64,000 nt of DNA. Origin: Orobanche coerulescens (taxonomy: Eukaryota > Streptophyta > Magnoliopsida > Lamiales > Orobanchaceae). The stretch covers positions 78,726,096 through 78,790,095 of the forward strand of contig CM065802.1 in assembly GCA_033398695.1 (NCBI GenBank), read 5' to 3'. The position numbers were made by a program, and so were the translations under genes. This document shows, one piece after another, positions 21,800 to 34,795 of this stretch (the first letter of the stretch is position 1; every line of letters starts with the position of its first letter). A model generated the notes under the pieces. It saw only the letters and a list, made by a program, of their open reading frames with translations. It was not told the DNA's origin and searched no databases.

Positions 21800-23779
21800 T
21801 GGGATTCGGTGCCTAAAACGAAGGCCCAGCAGAAGCGGTAAAACGAAAATTAATTTGATCTGAATCCCTACGAGGATCGATCGAGCTACGTATATACGAA
21901 TATTAAAAGAAACACAAGAGATACAAGAAACTTACCCTTGTAGTCTATTGATTAAATGGATTCCTTCTCTTGAGCAATTCCCCAAGCTTTAGTTGAATTC
22001 CCTACGATCCAATTTGCTCCAAGCTCTTGGATGATCCAACGCCGAAAGGACCACGTCTCTACTTGCCACATGCCGGAGAAACGACCGGACCGACTAAACC
22101 TCGTTATCCTCCAAGGATACGGCTAGAACAAGGTTGTAGAAGCTTGTTTATCAAGATTAAAACACTATAAGTATATAATCTTTGATCTCTCTATTAATCT
22201 CAATTTTTTCTCCAAGAAAAACTTAAGAAGAATGTGTAGAAGATGAAGAAGACTTGAAAAAATGATTCTCTCTCTCTATCTCTTGCTACACTCACGTTTG
22301 GAAGTATGTTGCAAGAATAAGGAGTAGTCTTCATTTATTCTTCTTACAAATCCCACAAAATCCCCTTTTTCCTTATTTTAAGAGATATCATATCTCTAAG
22401 GTCATAAGTCCTTCACCAACCAGATCAATATTAAGAACAAAGGCAAAGGATCAAAGTGGGGCGGCCTCTAGAAGGAATCGGACGAGTTCGATTCATTTTG
22501 GACTCCCGTGATTCCAAACAGATAAACTCCGATTCTGTTCCGATGTATTTATAACGATTAATTAATCCAATTAATTAATCATATCAAATACATAATAACA
22601 CAATTAATTTCTCTAAGAAATAATTATATTCATGAATTAAATTAATCACCCAGTAATTCATTTAATTCATTAGGTCTTAAATCGATTTACCCAATAAATC
22701 AATTTAGACATCTAATGTCCCAAATTAGATATCCAATATCTAGTATTCATAATGAGTGAACAAGCTTGATTCATTCCATCGTCAATCCTATTACGCGACT
22801 CGGTAGGTCCGTCTCAATCAGCAGTGGGAGGAACCAAAGAGTAGTAGCACCACCTAGCCAGCCTGGCGGCCTACACTGTACCCCAACTGAGAACGAATGA
22901 TGGGATCATTCAAGAACCATTCTATCATGAATACCAATATAAGTATAAACTCTTCTTTCAAATGTCCCGATCAAGTTATAGGGTCATAGTCAGTCAAACC
23001 CTATCTGTACTTGACCCTATGCATGTGTTAATACAAATCGAGATCATCGAGCTCTCGTGTATCCAATACAACTAGCTCCAATGCTTTTGCCAAAGACTTA
23101 TGATCTAATTTGACAATAACCTCATAAGACATATAACCCGTTCACTAACAGGAGAAAGAATTCTATCTTAGTATTCAGTAGGACCTGCTACTTGCCCATT
23201 AAGATGCACGTCGAGGTTGACCCCCGCCTTCTGGTTTACAGGGTCGAACTACTCTAATGAAAATCTTGACATCACAAGCACATCCCTACTAAATCCTCAA
23301 GTCGAAGGTTCACCAATACCTATCACAACCTTTCGATTCTGTCATCGACTGTCCCGAAGTGAAATCCGTGTGACGAATCGAGGGTGAGTCGGTTCGAATA
23401 TACTAATCCAATTAGCATACCTATAACGTGTGCTCCCACTAACCATCAGTGTTCTACAGGCACTCTCCATGTCAAAGAACACGTCATACAAGTCTTCATA
23501 TAAACTTAAGGCCCAGTCAAGTTTCATCGACTTGCGAACGGTTATGTATTTGAGCTATAAACCTTTCGAGTGCTGACCCGCTTATCCAATAAGGAGTGGA
23601 ATGTTTTGCTCTCAAATACACAGACTAGTTTCTATATGTATATTTACGAGTTAGGAATGCCAGTAACTACCAGTAAATAAAGAAACATCCATTGCCTTAT
23701 GATAATGATTTACATAATAACAAGTACAATGCCCTCACTCAACGTCCTCTGAGTGGCATTCGAGGGCATACTCTTAACA
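21800..23779 (-). repeat. 3' LTR of Ty1/copia element X
   Basis: It starts TGGGATTCGGTGCC and ends CTCTTAACA on the plus strand, 1980 bp, flanked on the left by GGTCT within the Tat1 integrase. It ends beside the polypurine-like ATATCCCACTTGCACTC. It is much closer to the LTR at 32950 than to the intervening LTR at 24209. For example, the segment near 22060 with GAAACGACCGGACCGACTAA is nearly the same at 33227 but rewritten at 24490. Confidence 0.85.
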
Positions 23780-24208
23780 ATATCCCACTTGCACTCAATG
23801 CCACACACTATGGTATCTAATACCCATATTCTCCAGATGACGCTGTAAGGTAATCTGAGAAAGTGGCTTGGTCAGTGGATCAGCGACGTTGTCGGCTGAC
23901 TCTACTTTATACAGCACAATGTATCTATTTGCGAACAAATTCTCTTACGAGATGATATACTCTCTCAATATGTTTGGTACTGTTATGAAACCTAAGCTCC
24001 TAAGCCTGTGTTACCGCTCCGGCAGCGCAGCACAAGGTGTCACGTGAATTTTACCCAGTAACTTCTAAATCCTTCCTTTAGAGGCCTCCGAGGCCGCTTT
24101 ATACTCAGCCTAATAGGTGGAATTAGCAGTCACGCTATACTTGGCACTATGCCAAGATACTGCTCCTCCATTAAGAGTAAATATGTAGCCAGAAGTAGAT
24201 ATCGATGT
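23780..24208 (-). pseudogene. Copia X RNase H C-terminal remnant
   Basis: Minus-strand reading gives the ADNVADPLTKPLSQ/HLENMGIRYHSVWH-stop ending of a Ty1/copia polyprotein next to the LTR, and farther in a degraded RNase H stretch corresponding to WHSAKHSATDDSTSQAEY in copia Y. It stops abruptly at 24208, where copia Y's LTR begins, so Y inserted into this RNase H region. Confidence 0.75.
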
Positions 24209-26035
24209 TGGGATTCGGTGCCTAAATCGAAGGCCCAGCGGAAGCGGTAAAACAAAATTTAATTCGATCTGAATCCCTACGAGGATCAATCGAGCTACGT
24301 ATATACGAATATATAAACGAAAACACAAGAGATGTAAGAAACTCACCCTTGTAGTCCGTTGATTAAATGAATTCCTTCTCTTGAGCTATTCCCCAAGCTT
24401 TAATTGTAAATCCCTACGATCCAATGTGCTCCAAGCCCTTGGATGATCCAACATCGAAAATACAACGCCTCTACTTGCCACGCGCCATAGAAACGAATGG
24501 GATGACGATCACCTTGCTATCCTCCAAGGATACAGCTAGAGCTTGGTGATGAAGCTATTGATTTGTGATTACAACACTCTAAGTGTATAACTCACTTTCT
24601 CTCTTTAATTTCTTGATTTTCTCCAAGAGAACTCAAGTTCAATGTGATGAACAAGAAGACTAGAGGAAAATATTTTTCTCTCTCTTGAACTCTCTCAATG
24701 AACCGTATGAAATCAATCAATGAGAGAGAGAAAGTCTTCCATCATATATACTACTCCCACATCAACCAACTCATCCATATGAGATTCCTTACAAGTCTTT
24801 TTCATCCATTATAAAATGGACACAAAAGAACAAGATGGGAAGGTGGATGGAAAATGGGGGGGTGGCCAATCTAGAAGGAGTCGGACGAATTCGGTTTGTT
24901 TCGGACTCCCGAGAGTCCAAACAGATAAAGTCCAATTCCATTCCGATGTATTTATATTAATTAATTAATCCAATTAATTAATCATATCAAATACATAATA
25001 ACATAATTAATTTCTCTAAGAAATAATTATATTCATGATTTAAATTAATCACCCAATAATTTATTTAATTTATTAGGCCGTAAATCAATTTATCCAATAA
25101 ATCGATTTAAACATCCAATGTCCCAAATTTAGATATCCAATATCTAATATTCATTCTGAGAGAATTAGCTTGAATCATCCCGTCGTCAATCCTATTGCGT
25201 GACTCGGTAGGTCCGTCTCAGTCAGCAATGGGAGGAACTAAAGAGTAGTAGCACTCCCTAGCCAGCTTGGCAGCCTACACTGTACCCCAACTTAGAACGT
25301 ATGATGGGATCATTCAAGAACCATTCTGTCGTGAATACCAGTATACGTATAAACCCTTTTTTTAAATGTCCCGATCAAGTTATATGGTCACGGTCAGTCA
25401 AACCCTATCTGTACTGAAGCTATGCATGTGTTAATTCAAATCGAGATCATCGAGCTCTCGTGTATCCAATACAACTAGATCCAATGCTTTGGCCAAAGAC
25501 TTATGATCTCATCTGCCAATAACCGCATAGGACATATAACCCGCTCACTAACGGTTACGGGAGAAAGAATTCTATCTTGGTATTCAGTAGAACCTGCTAC
25601 TTGCCCGTCAAGATGCACGTCGAAGGTTGACCCCCGCCTCCCGGTTTACAGGGTCGAACTACTCTAATGAAAATCTTGACGTCACAAGCACATCCCTATT
25701 AAATCCTCAAGTCGAAGGTTCATGAATACCTATCACAACCTTTCGATTCCGTCATTGACTGTCCCAGAGTGAAATCCGTGCGACGAATCGAGGGTGAGTC
25801 GGTCCGAGTATACTAATCCTATTAGCATACCTATAACGTGTGCTCCCACTAACCATTAGTGTTCGACAGGCACTCTCCATGTCAAAGAACACGTCATACA
25901 AGTCTTCACATAAACTTAACGCCAAGTCAAGTTTCATCGACTTGCGAACAATTAATTATTTGAGTTATAAACCTTTCCAGTACCGACCCCCTTATCCAAT
26001 AATGAGTGGAACGTTTTGCTCTCAAATACACGAAC

Positions 26036-26074
<39 letters not shown>

Positions 26075-26207
26075 CAGGTTAGGAATGCCAATAACTTCCA
26101 GTAAATAAAGAAACATTCATTGCCTTATATTAATGATTTACATAATTACAAGTACAATGCCCTCACTCAACAACCTCTGAGTGGCATTCAAGGGAGTACT
26201 CCTAACA
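24209..26207 (-). repeat. 3' LTR of Ty1/copia element Y
   Basis: It runs from TGGGATTCGGTGCC to CTCCTAACA, 1999 bp, and is the same family as the X LTRs but clearly diverged in its U3/R part (24480-24860). A TATATAT box (plus about 24744-24753) lies in the sense-strand promoter region. An (AT)n run of about 30 bp lies at 26041-26071. Confidence 0.85.
26041..26071. repeat. (TA)n microsatellite
   Basis: An uninterrupted TA dinucleotide run within the U3 end of the copia Y LTR; the other two copia LTRs have only a short TATATGTATA here. Confidence 0.95.
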
Positions 26208-26222
26208 ATCTCCCACTTGCAC

Positions 26223-29200
26223 TCAATGCCACACACTATGGTATCTAATACCCATGGTCTCTAGATGACGCTCTAAGGTAATCTGAGAAAGTGGCTTGGT
26301 CAGTGGATTAGCGACGTAGTCAGCTGACTCTACTCTATGAAGCACAATGTATCTCTTTGCGAACAAATTCTCTTACGAGATGATACTCTCTCTCAATATG
26401 TTTTGTATTATTATGAAACCTAGGCTCCCAGGCCTGTGCTAACGCTCTATTGTTATTGTATAAAAACGAAAACAGGCGGGGTAGCACATGGTGTCACGTG
26501 AAGTTTACCCAGTAACTTCTAAATCCAAAAACCCTTCCTTTGAAGCCTCCGAGGCTGCTTGATACTCAGCTTGACTGGTGGAATCATCAGTCGCACTATG
26601 CTTGGCACTATGCCAAGTTACTGCTCCTCCATTAAGAGTAAAATTTAGCCAGAAATAGACATTTGAGTCGTCTTTCTGTCCTTGGAAGTCTAAATCAATG
26701 AAGCCCATCACATTCAGTTCTTCATCTCCATATTAAAGAACCAGATCTCTAGTTCTTCCAAAGTACTTGAGAACGTTCTTTACTGTGGTCCAATGTTCGC
26801 CACCTGGGTTTGCCTGAAACCTACTTACCACGCTTCCAACATGCGTAATGTCAGGTCTTGTAAACAACAAAGCATACAGAAATCTACCCACGGCCGAAGC
26901 ATATGGTATATCACTCATTTCCTTTCGTTGTTCCTCACCCATAGGACACATCATTGAGGAGAGTTTTATTCCATATCGCATCGGTAGGAACCCTTTTTAG
27001 AGTAATCCATATTAAATCGCTTTAATATTTTATCTATATAGAGGGCTTGGGAAAGACCTATCATTCTCTTCGCTCTATCCCAGTAGAGTCGAATCCTAAG
27101 AATATAGGTTGCTTCTCACAAGTCTTTTATGGAGAAATTACTCGAAAGCCAAGCTTTCACAGAATTGAGCATTCCCACATCATTTCCTATTAGTAGATTG
27201 TCATCTACATATAGTACTAAGAATGTGATCTTGCTCCCACTAACCCTCTTGTATACACAAGGTTCCTCTTCATTTTGCACGAAATCAAACTCTTTGACCT
27301 CCTCGTCAAAACGAAGGTTCCAACTACATGAAGACTGCTACAATCTATTTCATGGAGTCTACATCCACCATTGCTAGGTCATTGGTCGCGGGTCGGTCTC
27401 TTGTTTATAACCTGGAACCTCGTGGAAAACCAGTTCCTCCAAGTGCATAAAATTATACCTCTCAGGTAAATGAGACACCCTACTTGACCTACGAGGTGGT
27501 TGTACTTGTGTTATAGAAGGTTCAGTTCCATTTTCTTGCAAAAGTGTCTCCTGAGGAGTTTCATTGCATTCTTCTAAAGAAATATTTCTACCTGCTCCAC
27601 CTTCTTGAATGAACTCCTCTTCCAGGAAGTGTGCATGCAAAGTAATAACGATCTTCCGATCTATGGTCATATAGAATAGATAACCCATTGTATCATATGG
27701 GAATCCAATGAAACGTCTCCTCACGGACCTAGCTTCCAACTTCTCCACCTTAGTCTTCTAGACATAGGCGGGACATCCCCAAATCCTAATATAATTAAGA
27801 CTTAGTTTCCTGCCCTCTCCACATCTCATGTGGAGTTTTAGGAACGGATTTATAAGGACATATGTTCAAGATGTAAACGGCAGTCAGGAGTGTATACCCC
27901 TACAGGTAAATCGGTAAGTCAGTATAGCCCAGCATGGAACAGACCATGTTCAACAAGGCCCGGTTCCTTATTTCTAACACACCATTTAACTGAGGAGTAC
28001 CTGGAGTTGTTAGTTGTGAAACTATTCCATGTTCCTTAAGGAACTCGTCAAACTCCGTACTCATATACTCGCCACCTCAGTCCTACCGAAGTGTTTTGAC
28101 ATGATTACCAGTTTGTTTCTCGACTAGGTCCTTGAATTCCTAGAATTTCTCAAATGCCTTGGATTTATGTTTCATTAAGTATATATAACCATACCTAGTA
28201 TGATCATCTATAAACATAATGAAATATTGATATCCGTCACGTGCTGCTTCTAAAGCACCATATACGTCGGTATGGATTAATCCTAGTTTATCAGCGGCTC
28301 TTTAAAAAGTCCCTGTGAAGGGGGACTTAGTCATTTTGCCTTTAAGGCAAGATTCACAAGTAGGAAAGGGATCCGATCCCAATGGACCCATAAGTCCATA
28401 TTTTTCCATTTTGTAAACCTTGGTCTGACCAACATGACCAAGTCTAAGATGCCATTTCAAAACTTGATTGGTTTCATCCCTACCACATTTTCTAGTCATA
28501 GTATGTACAACTACTTTGTTGCTGAGATTTAGATGATACAATCCATTTAACAATGTAGCAGTGCCCACTAGTTTATTTTTGAAATAAATTTTGCAAGAAC
28601 CATCACCAATGAAAAATGAAAAGCCTTTTCGATCCATGACCGGAATGGATACAATGTTTTTGTACCCATTGGGCAAAACAAGTACATCTTCTAAAGTCAA
28701 AACAAAGACGGATTCTAAACCCAAAAGAAGTTATCCTATGTTGGTTGCCTCGACACTATGCCCGCTTCCGACAGTGATCATTACTTCTCCAACTCCAAGC
28801 TTCCTACTTTGCTCCAGATCCTGATTCACGGTACAAATGTGAGAACTAGCACCAGAATCCAGTATCCAGGAAGTAGAAAATACAGTAGCAGAACAATTTG
28901 TTTCCAGAACTAAAAGTTCAATACCTGAAGTGCCATGAAGAATCGGACAGTCTCTAGCCCAGTGGCCGAGCTCACTACACTTGAGACAAGCATCCTTCTT
29001 CTTCTTGTTCTTCGGAACTGTTGGGTCCCCCTTGCCCTTGAAGTCCTTGACATGTGGTCCAGTCTGCTTATTGGTCTTTTTCTTCTTGTTTTTAGACCTC
29101 CGAGGTCCAAAAGAAATCACAAGAACAGAATCCTTCATCTATGGAGTCTTCATCTGAGACTGAGCGGTCACAAGTTTGTTCATTAGCCCAGCTAAATTAC

Positions 29201-29732
29201 ATGCAATCTTATTGCAGTTGAAGTTCATAACAAACTGTGAGAAGGAATCAGGGAGAGACTGTAGGATAAGGTCGGTTTGGAGAGAAGTATCCATTTTAAA
29301 ATCAAGAGCCTCCAATCTCTCGATCATGGATATCATTTTGAGGACGTTTTCCCCAACCTTCTCACCTTCCTTCATCCTTGCACCGAACAGTTGCTTGGAT
29401 ATCTCATATCTAGCAGTTCTGCTATGCTCACCATAAAGTTCGGTCAAGTGAGATAGAATATACCTAGCAGAAGTCATTTTCTCATGAGCTCTCTGAAGCT
29501 CATTAGACATAGAAGCCATCATATATGCACGGACTTCTACGTCATCCTTAACCCATTTTTTGTGGTTTTCAATCTCTTCCTGATTGGCTCTGGTCCACAC
29601 AGGAGGCGCCAGAATGTCCATCTCCAAGACGTATCCCAGTGCATCTATACTGAGGACGATCATCAGATTGCGGAGCCAGTCCACAAAGTTAGGTCCAATC
29701 AGGGTGTTCTTTTCGAGTGGGTTCATTGTCAT
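26223..29732 (-). pseudogene. Ty1/copia element Y gag-pol polyprotein
   Basis: In minus-strand order: gag with UBN2-like domain (MTMNPLEKNTLIGPNFVDWL, 29732-29142), CCHC knuckle CLKCSELGHWARDC and protease WILDSGASSHIC (29138-28734), GAG-pre-integrase HLRLGH...CESCLKGKMT (28724-28305), and a broken integrase (IHTDVYGALEAARDGYQYFI, PQLNGVLEIRNRALLNM, 28300-27780). Then come an integrase tail (27748-27377), the reverse transcriptase palm with LYVDDNLLIGND (about 27180-27215), and RNase H (SQAEYQAASEASKEGF, then ADYVANPLTKPLSQ). It ends at 26223 just before the polypurine tract. Stops at 29139, 28731, 28302 and elsewhere, at least one frameshift near 27750, and loss of the N-terminal part of reverse transcriptase make it non-functional. 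The order protease-integrase-RT identifies Ty1/copia. Confidence 0.9.
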
Positions 29733-30900
29733 ATTGAGAGTTGAGTCTGCATTAAGTACGACAGATTAATTAGTGACTTGATTATATTATGATCTGAGTA
29801 TAGAATTAAGGTCTTTTCTATTCTTGTTACCCAGCTCCCACTATTTTTATCGGAATAACACACTCCCATGTGAAATCCGGAAGTATCGTCGCTCTACTTC
29901 ATAGTGGTGATCGAGTTCTTTATAAATCTTAATAGAGGGCAACCGAACAGGTTTCTAGTCTATTAATTTTCATAAAGTGGTGTCCAACACCAACCCATCT
30001 AATGGATGATTCGATCTTCTTTTCCCCCTTGTTCAATCCCCTCAACCTATTTGGTTTCTATGGTTCGTGAACAAGTTAAGTTTATACCATCGACGCAAAT
30101 CAGTTTCACAATTGAATCTTATCCGGCAACCTATCAGGTTTCTAGGGATAAAATTTGCTCCAACCGAAGGCATCTAATGTGCTCCCGATAATTTATCCGT
30201 CCTCCCGGAACGACTACCCCAATAACTCAGAAGAATATCACATCCGGTTTGGATTTCAATTTCCCAAAAACTCGATGAAGGGAAGGAGAAACTGGAAACC
30301 TTATAAACTTAATAATTTGTTGTGGGAGAATCTTTGCGATTAATGTTACACTTTGCACATTAATTCATTTAAGCGTGCTTGTGGCATTCATACAATATGA
30401 AACAACCATTCACAACCTAGTTGCTACCAACATGTGGTTCATGGACCGTTCCTAGAAAACAACAACTCCGTAATCTAATTACAAGTCTTCATCTTGAATT
30501 TTCATCTTCTCAAAATGGATCTACCTCCGGTCTTCGTCATTACATATAAATTTTACATTGAAAATTGCATCCTAGATACAAATATTTCTAGTAAAATAAA
30601 TAGGCTCAAAACGGCCTTTACAACCCAATCGAATAAAACAAACGATTCAAAACTAAGTCCACGAACCACATCCCCATTCAAAAGCATTCATTCAATATAT
30701 ATATAAATGGAAAGCGTAGAGATACATTGATCCAATCAACAATACGGACTGATCCAATCGATTCACATAATCGGTAATATGAAAACGTTCAAAATAATTC
30801 GAGCGATCACAAGTATTCCAATAAATCAATTTTCCCTTATAAAATGAAATACCATATATCATTTTATCATATTAAATCCAATTTAAAATGTGGGAAATTA
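29733..30900 (-). other. Copia Y 5' leader
   Basis: Non-coding sequence upstream of the Y gag start. It is nearly colinear with the X leader at 31173-32350 (for example AAATTTGCTCCAACCGAAGG at 30147 and 31587). No primer site or 5' LTR for Y follows on its right, so it is truncated. Confidence 0.7.
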
Positions 30901-30904
30901 ATTT

Positions 30905-31100
30905 TTAGGAATACATGAAGAAAACAAGCCCGAAACGGGTCTGAAAGGGGCTGGACCGTACCCGAAAACTCACCGGGCAGCAAGTAGGGCTGCCCAGCAG
31001 CCCTGGGCCGCGGCCCCCAGTCCAGTAACCAATATGTGGGCAGCAACAGCCCTGGGCTGCAACAGCCCTGGGCCGCGGCCCCCTTCTTCCGGTCCACTCC
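30905..31100. repeat. GC-rich leader repeat of copia Y
   Basis: AGCCCTGGGCCGCGGCCCCC occurs at about 31000-31019 and again at 31063-31083, with AACAGCCCTGGGCTGC between. GGGCCGCGGCCC is a perfect palindrome able to form a strong RNA hairpin. It is far richer in GC than its flanks. Confidence 0.7.
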
Positions 31101-31172
31101 CGGGCCATCCAACGTCCTCGGTCCGATCAAGGTGTTCTTTTCGAGTATAATTGCGAGTGGTTTCATTGTCAT
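31090..31172 (-). pseudogene. Copia X gag start, truncated
   Basis: Minus strand MTMKPLAIILEKNTLIGP matches the start of the Y gag (MTMNPLEKNTLIGP) with four extra residues. It then leaves homology at about 31115 and runs into the GC-rich Y leader. This is the left remnant of X's own gag; the rest of its gag-pol is missing up to the RNase H tail at 24208. Confidence 0.7.
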
Positions 31173-32350
31173 ATTGAGAGTTATATCTGCATTAAGTACG
31201 ACAGATTAATTAGTAACTCGTTTAATTATGATCTGAGTATAGAATTAAGGTCTTTTCTATACTTATTACCCAGCTCCCACTATTTTTATCGGAATAACAC
31301 ACATCCATATGAAATTCGGAAGTATCATTCGCTCTACTTCATAGTGGTGATCGAGTTCTTTATAAATCTTAATAGAGGGTAACCGAATAGGTTTCTAGTC
31401 TATTAATTGTCATAAAGTGGTGTCCAACACCAACCCATCTAATGGATGATTCGATCTTCTTTTTCCCCTTGTTCACTCCCCTCAACCTATACGGTTTCTA
31501 CGGTTCATGAACAAGTTAAGTTTACACCATCGACACAAATCAATTTTTGTATTGAATCTTATCCGGCAACCTATCAGGTTTCTAGGGATAAAATTTGCTC
31601 CAACCGAAGGCATCCAATGTGCTCCCGGTAATTTATCCATCCTCCCCGAATGACTACCCTGATAACTCGGAAGCATAGCACATCCGGTTTGGATTTTAAT
31701 TTCCCGAAAGCTCGATGGAGGGAAGGAAAACCGTGAAACCTTATAAACTTAATAATTTGTTGTGGGAGAATTTTCGCGATTAATGTTACACTTTGCACAT
31801 TAATTTATTTAAACGCGTTTGTAGCATTCATACAATATAAATAAGCATTCACAACCTAGTTGGTACCAACATGTAGTTCATGGACCGTTCCTAGAAACAA
31901 AAACTCCGTAATGTAATTACAAGTCTTCATCTTGAATCTTCGTCTTTTCGAAATGGATCTTCCTCCGGTCTTCGTCATTACATATAAATTTTACATTGAA
32001 GAATTGCATCCTAGATACAAATATTTCTAGTAAAATAAATAGGCTCAAACGGCCTTTACAACCCAATCGAATAAAACCGAACGATTCAAAAGTAAGTCCA
32101 TGAACCAGATCCCCATTCAAAAGCATTCATCCAATAAATACTATATAAACGGATTACGTAGAGATACATTGATATAATCAACATACAAACAATAAACAGA
32201 ATCGATCCAATCAATTCACACAATCGGTAATATAAAAACGTTCAAAGTATTCGGTCACCCACAAATATTCCAATTAATCAAATTTACTTTATAAAATGAA
32301 ATACCATAAATCATTTTAATCATATTAAATCTAATTTAACATGCGGGAGA
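31173..32350 (-). other. Copia X 5' leader
   Basis: Long non-coding leader, homologous over about 1.2 kb to 29733-30900. I find no gene in it. Small plus-strand ORFs here are fortuitous and recur because the leader is duplicated. Confidence 0.7.
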
Positions 32351-32394
32351 TTAATTTTCTGGAATACATGGAAAAATCGAGTAGGGGCGAAACT

Positions 32395-32665
32395 GGCCTG
32401 CCACGGCCGAGTCACAATCGGCAGTCTGCCGGACAGACACGGCCCGTGCCGAATGGCATGTTTGGGTTACCCCGACAGCTTCTAAATATGGCCTGCCAGA
32501 CACGGCCGTGTCAAATGACACGGTCGGGTTGTCCCGACAGCCTGCCGGCCAGACACGGCCCGTGCCGAATGGCACGCTCGGGTCATCCCGACAGTCTGCC
32601 GAGACTGGCCGGCTGGCACGGCCCGTGTCGCCTGACACGGTCGGGTCAGCCCGGCAGCTTCCTGC
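32395..32665. repeat. GC-rich ~60-bp repeat with hairpins in copia X leader
   Basis: About four units contain CACGGCCCGTGCCGAATGGC or CACGGCCGTGTCAAATGACA, each followed by GGGTNNNCCCGACAGCCTGCC. GACACGGCCGTGTC (about 32508-32521) is a perfect 14-bp palindrome. It sits between the primer site and the AT-rich leader. Confidence 0.75.
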
Positions 32666-32933
32666 CCCTTGTCCGAAAAGTCGTCCGACGATGATTCGGA
32701 GCTAGATTTTCGACCGGATATCCAATATCAATATTTTCCGACTTTCATATCTTCAATATAAATCACATTTCCCAGAAATTAAAGATTTATATTTAGATAT
32801 AAACTTACGAAAAATACAACTACATCGAACGAAAAATATACACCATGATTATGACTATAAATGATTCCAAATCATTCACCATCTTATCAAGCATTTCAAA
32901 TGCCAATATTGCATATACGATCGCAAGACCTAC

Positions 32934-32945
32934 GCTCCGATACCA
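32934..32945 (-). other. Primer binding site of copia X (initiator tRNA-Met)
   Basis: Minus strand TGGTATCGGAGC, four bases inside the LTR that starts at 32950. It fixes the 32950 LTR as the 5' LTR of a minus-sense element. Confidence 0.8.
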
Positions 32946-32949
32946 CTCT

Positions 32950-33414
32950 TGGGATTCGGTGCCTAAAACGAGGCCCAGCGGAAGCGGTAAAATGAAAATT
33001 AATTCGATCTGAATCCCTACGAGGATTGATCGAGCTACGTATATACGAATATTAAACGAAACACAAGAGATACAAGAAACTTACCTTTGTCGTCTGTTGA
33101 TTAAATGGATTCCTTCTCTTGAGCAATTCCCCAAGCTTTAGTTGAATTCCCTATGATCCAATTTGCTCCAAGCTCTTGGATGATCCAACGCCGAAAGGAC
33201 CGCGTCTCTACTTGCCACGCACTGGAGAAACGACCGAAACGACTAAACCTCGTTATCCTCCAAGGATACGGCTAGAACAAGGTTGTAGAAGCTTGTTTAT
33301 CAAGATCAAAACACTCTAAGTATATAATCTTTGATCTCTCTATTAATCTCAATTTTTTATCCAAGAAAAACTTAAGAAGAATGTGTAGAAGATGAAGAAG
33401 ACTTGAGAAAATGA

Positions 33415-33450
<36 letters not shown>

Positions 33451-34791
33451 CTTGCTACACCCACGGTTGGAAGGATGTTGCAAGAATGAGGAGTAGTCTT
33501 CATTTATTCTTCTTACAAATCCCACAAAATCCCCTTTTTCCGTATTTTAAGAGAAATCATATCTCTAAGGTCATAAGTCCTTCAACAACCAAATCAAGAC
33601 TAATACCAAAGGCAAGGAATCAAAGTGGGGAGGCCTCTAGAAGGAATTGGATGAGTGTGGTTCGTTTCGGACTCCCGTGAGTCCAAACAGATAAATTCCG
33701 ATTCTGTTCCGATGTATTTATATCGATTAATTAATCCAATTAATTAATCATATCAAATAAATAATAACATAATTGATTTCTTCCAGAAATAATTATATTC
33801 ATGAATTAAATTAATCACCCAGTAATTCATTTAATTCATTAGGCCGTAAATCGATTTATCCAATAAATCAATTTAGACATCTAATGTCCCAAATTAGATA
33901 TCCAATATCTAATATTCATAATGAGAGAACAAGATTGATTCATTCTGTCGTCAATCCTATTGTGCGACTTGGTAGGTCCGTCTCAGTCAGCAATGGGAGG
34001 AACCAAAGAGTAGTAGCACCACCTAGCCAGCTTGGCGGCCTACACTGTACCCCAACTGAGAACGAATGATGGGATCATTCAAGAACCATTCTATCATGAA
34101 TACCAATATAAGTATAAACACTTCTTTCAAATGTCCCGATCAAGTTATAGGGTCACAGTCAGTCAAACCCTATCTGTACTTGACTCTGTGCATGTGTTAA
34201 TACAAATCGAGATCATCGAGCTCTCGTGTATCCAATACAACTAGCTCCAATGCTTTGGCCAAAGACTTATGATCTCATCTGCCAATAACCGCATAGGACA
34301 TATAACCCGTTCACTAACAGGAGAAATAATTCTATCTTGATATTCAGTAGGACCTGCTACTTGCCCATCAAGATGCACGTTGAGGTTGACCCTCGCCTTC
34401 TGGTTTATAGGGTCGAACTACTCTAACGAAAATCTTGACGTCACAAGCACATCCCTACTAAATCCTCAAGTCGAAGGTTCACGAATACTTATCACAACCT
34501 TTCGATTCTATCATTGACTGGCCCGGAGTGAAATCCGTGTGACGAATCGAGGGTGAGTCGGTTCGAGTATACTAATCCAATTAGCATACCTATAACGTGT
34601 GCTCCCACTATCCATCAGTGTTCGACAGGCACTCTCCATGTCAAAGAACATGTCATACAAGTCTTCACATAAACTTAACGCCCAGTTAAGTTTCATCGAC
34701 TTGCGAACGATTAAGTATTTGAGCTATAAACCTTTCCAGTGCCGACCCCCTTATGCAATAAGGAGTGGAACGTTTTGCTCTCAAATACAGG
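32950..34791 (-). repeat. 5' LTR of copia X, truncated
   Basis: It starts TGGGATTCGGTGCC and is colinear with 21800 on. It breaks off after CTCTCAAATACAG (about 34791), where the X 3' LTR continues for about another 150 bp, because the Tat2 LTR (TGTTACCC) begins there. It contains a (CT)n(CTAT)n stretch at 33413-33451. Confidence 0.8.
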
Positions 34792-34795
34792 GTGT

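Noticed and set aside
30006..30343. Small ORFs in the copia leaders, repeated near 31446-31676
   Set aside because: Conserved only because the leader exists in two related copies; no gag-like content.
32341..32705. ORFs on both strands over the GC-rich copia leader repeats (32341-32694, 32351-32638)
   Set aside because: Open on several frames at once because the 60-bp repeat lacks stops; no domain.
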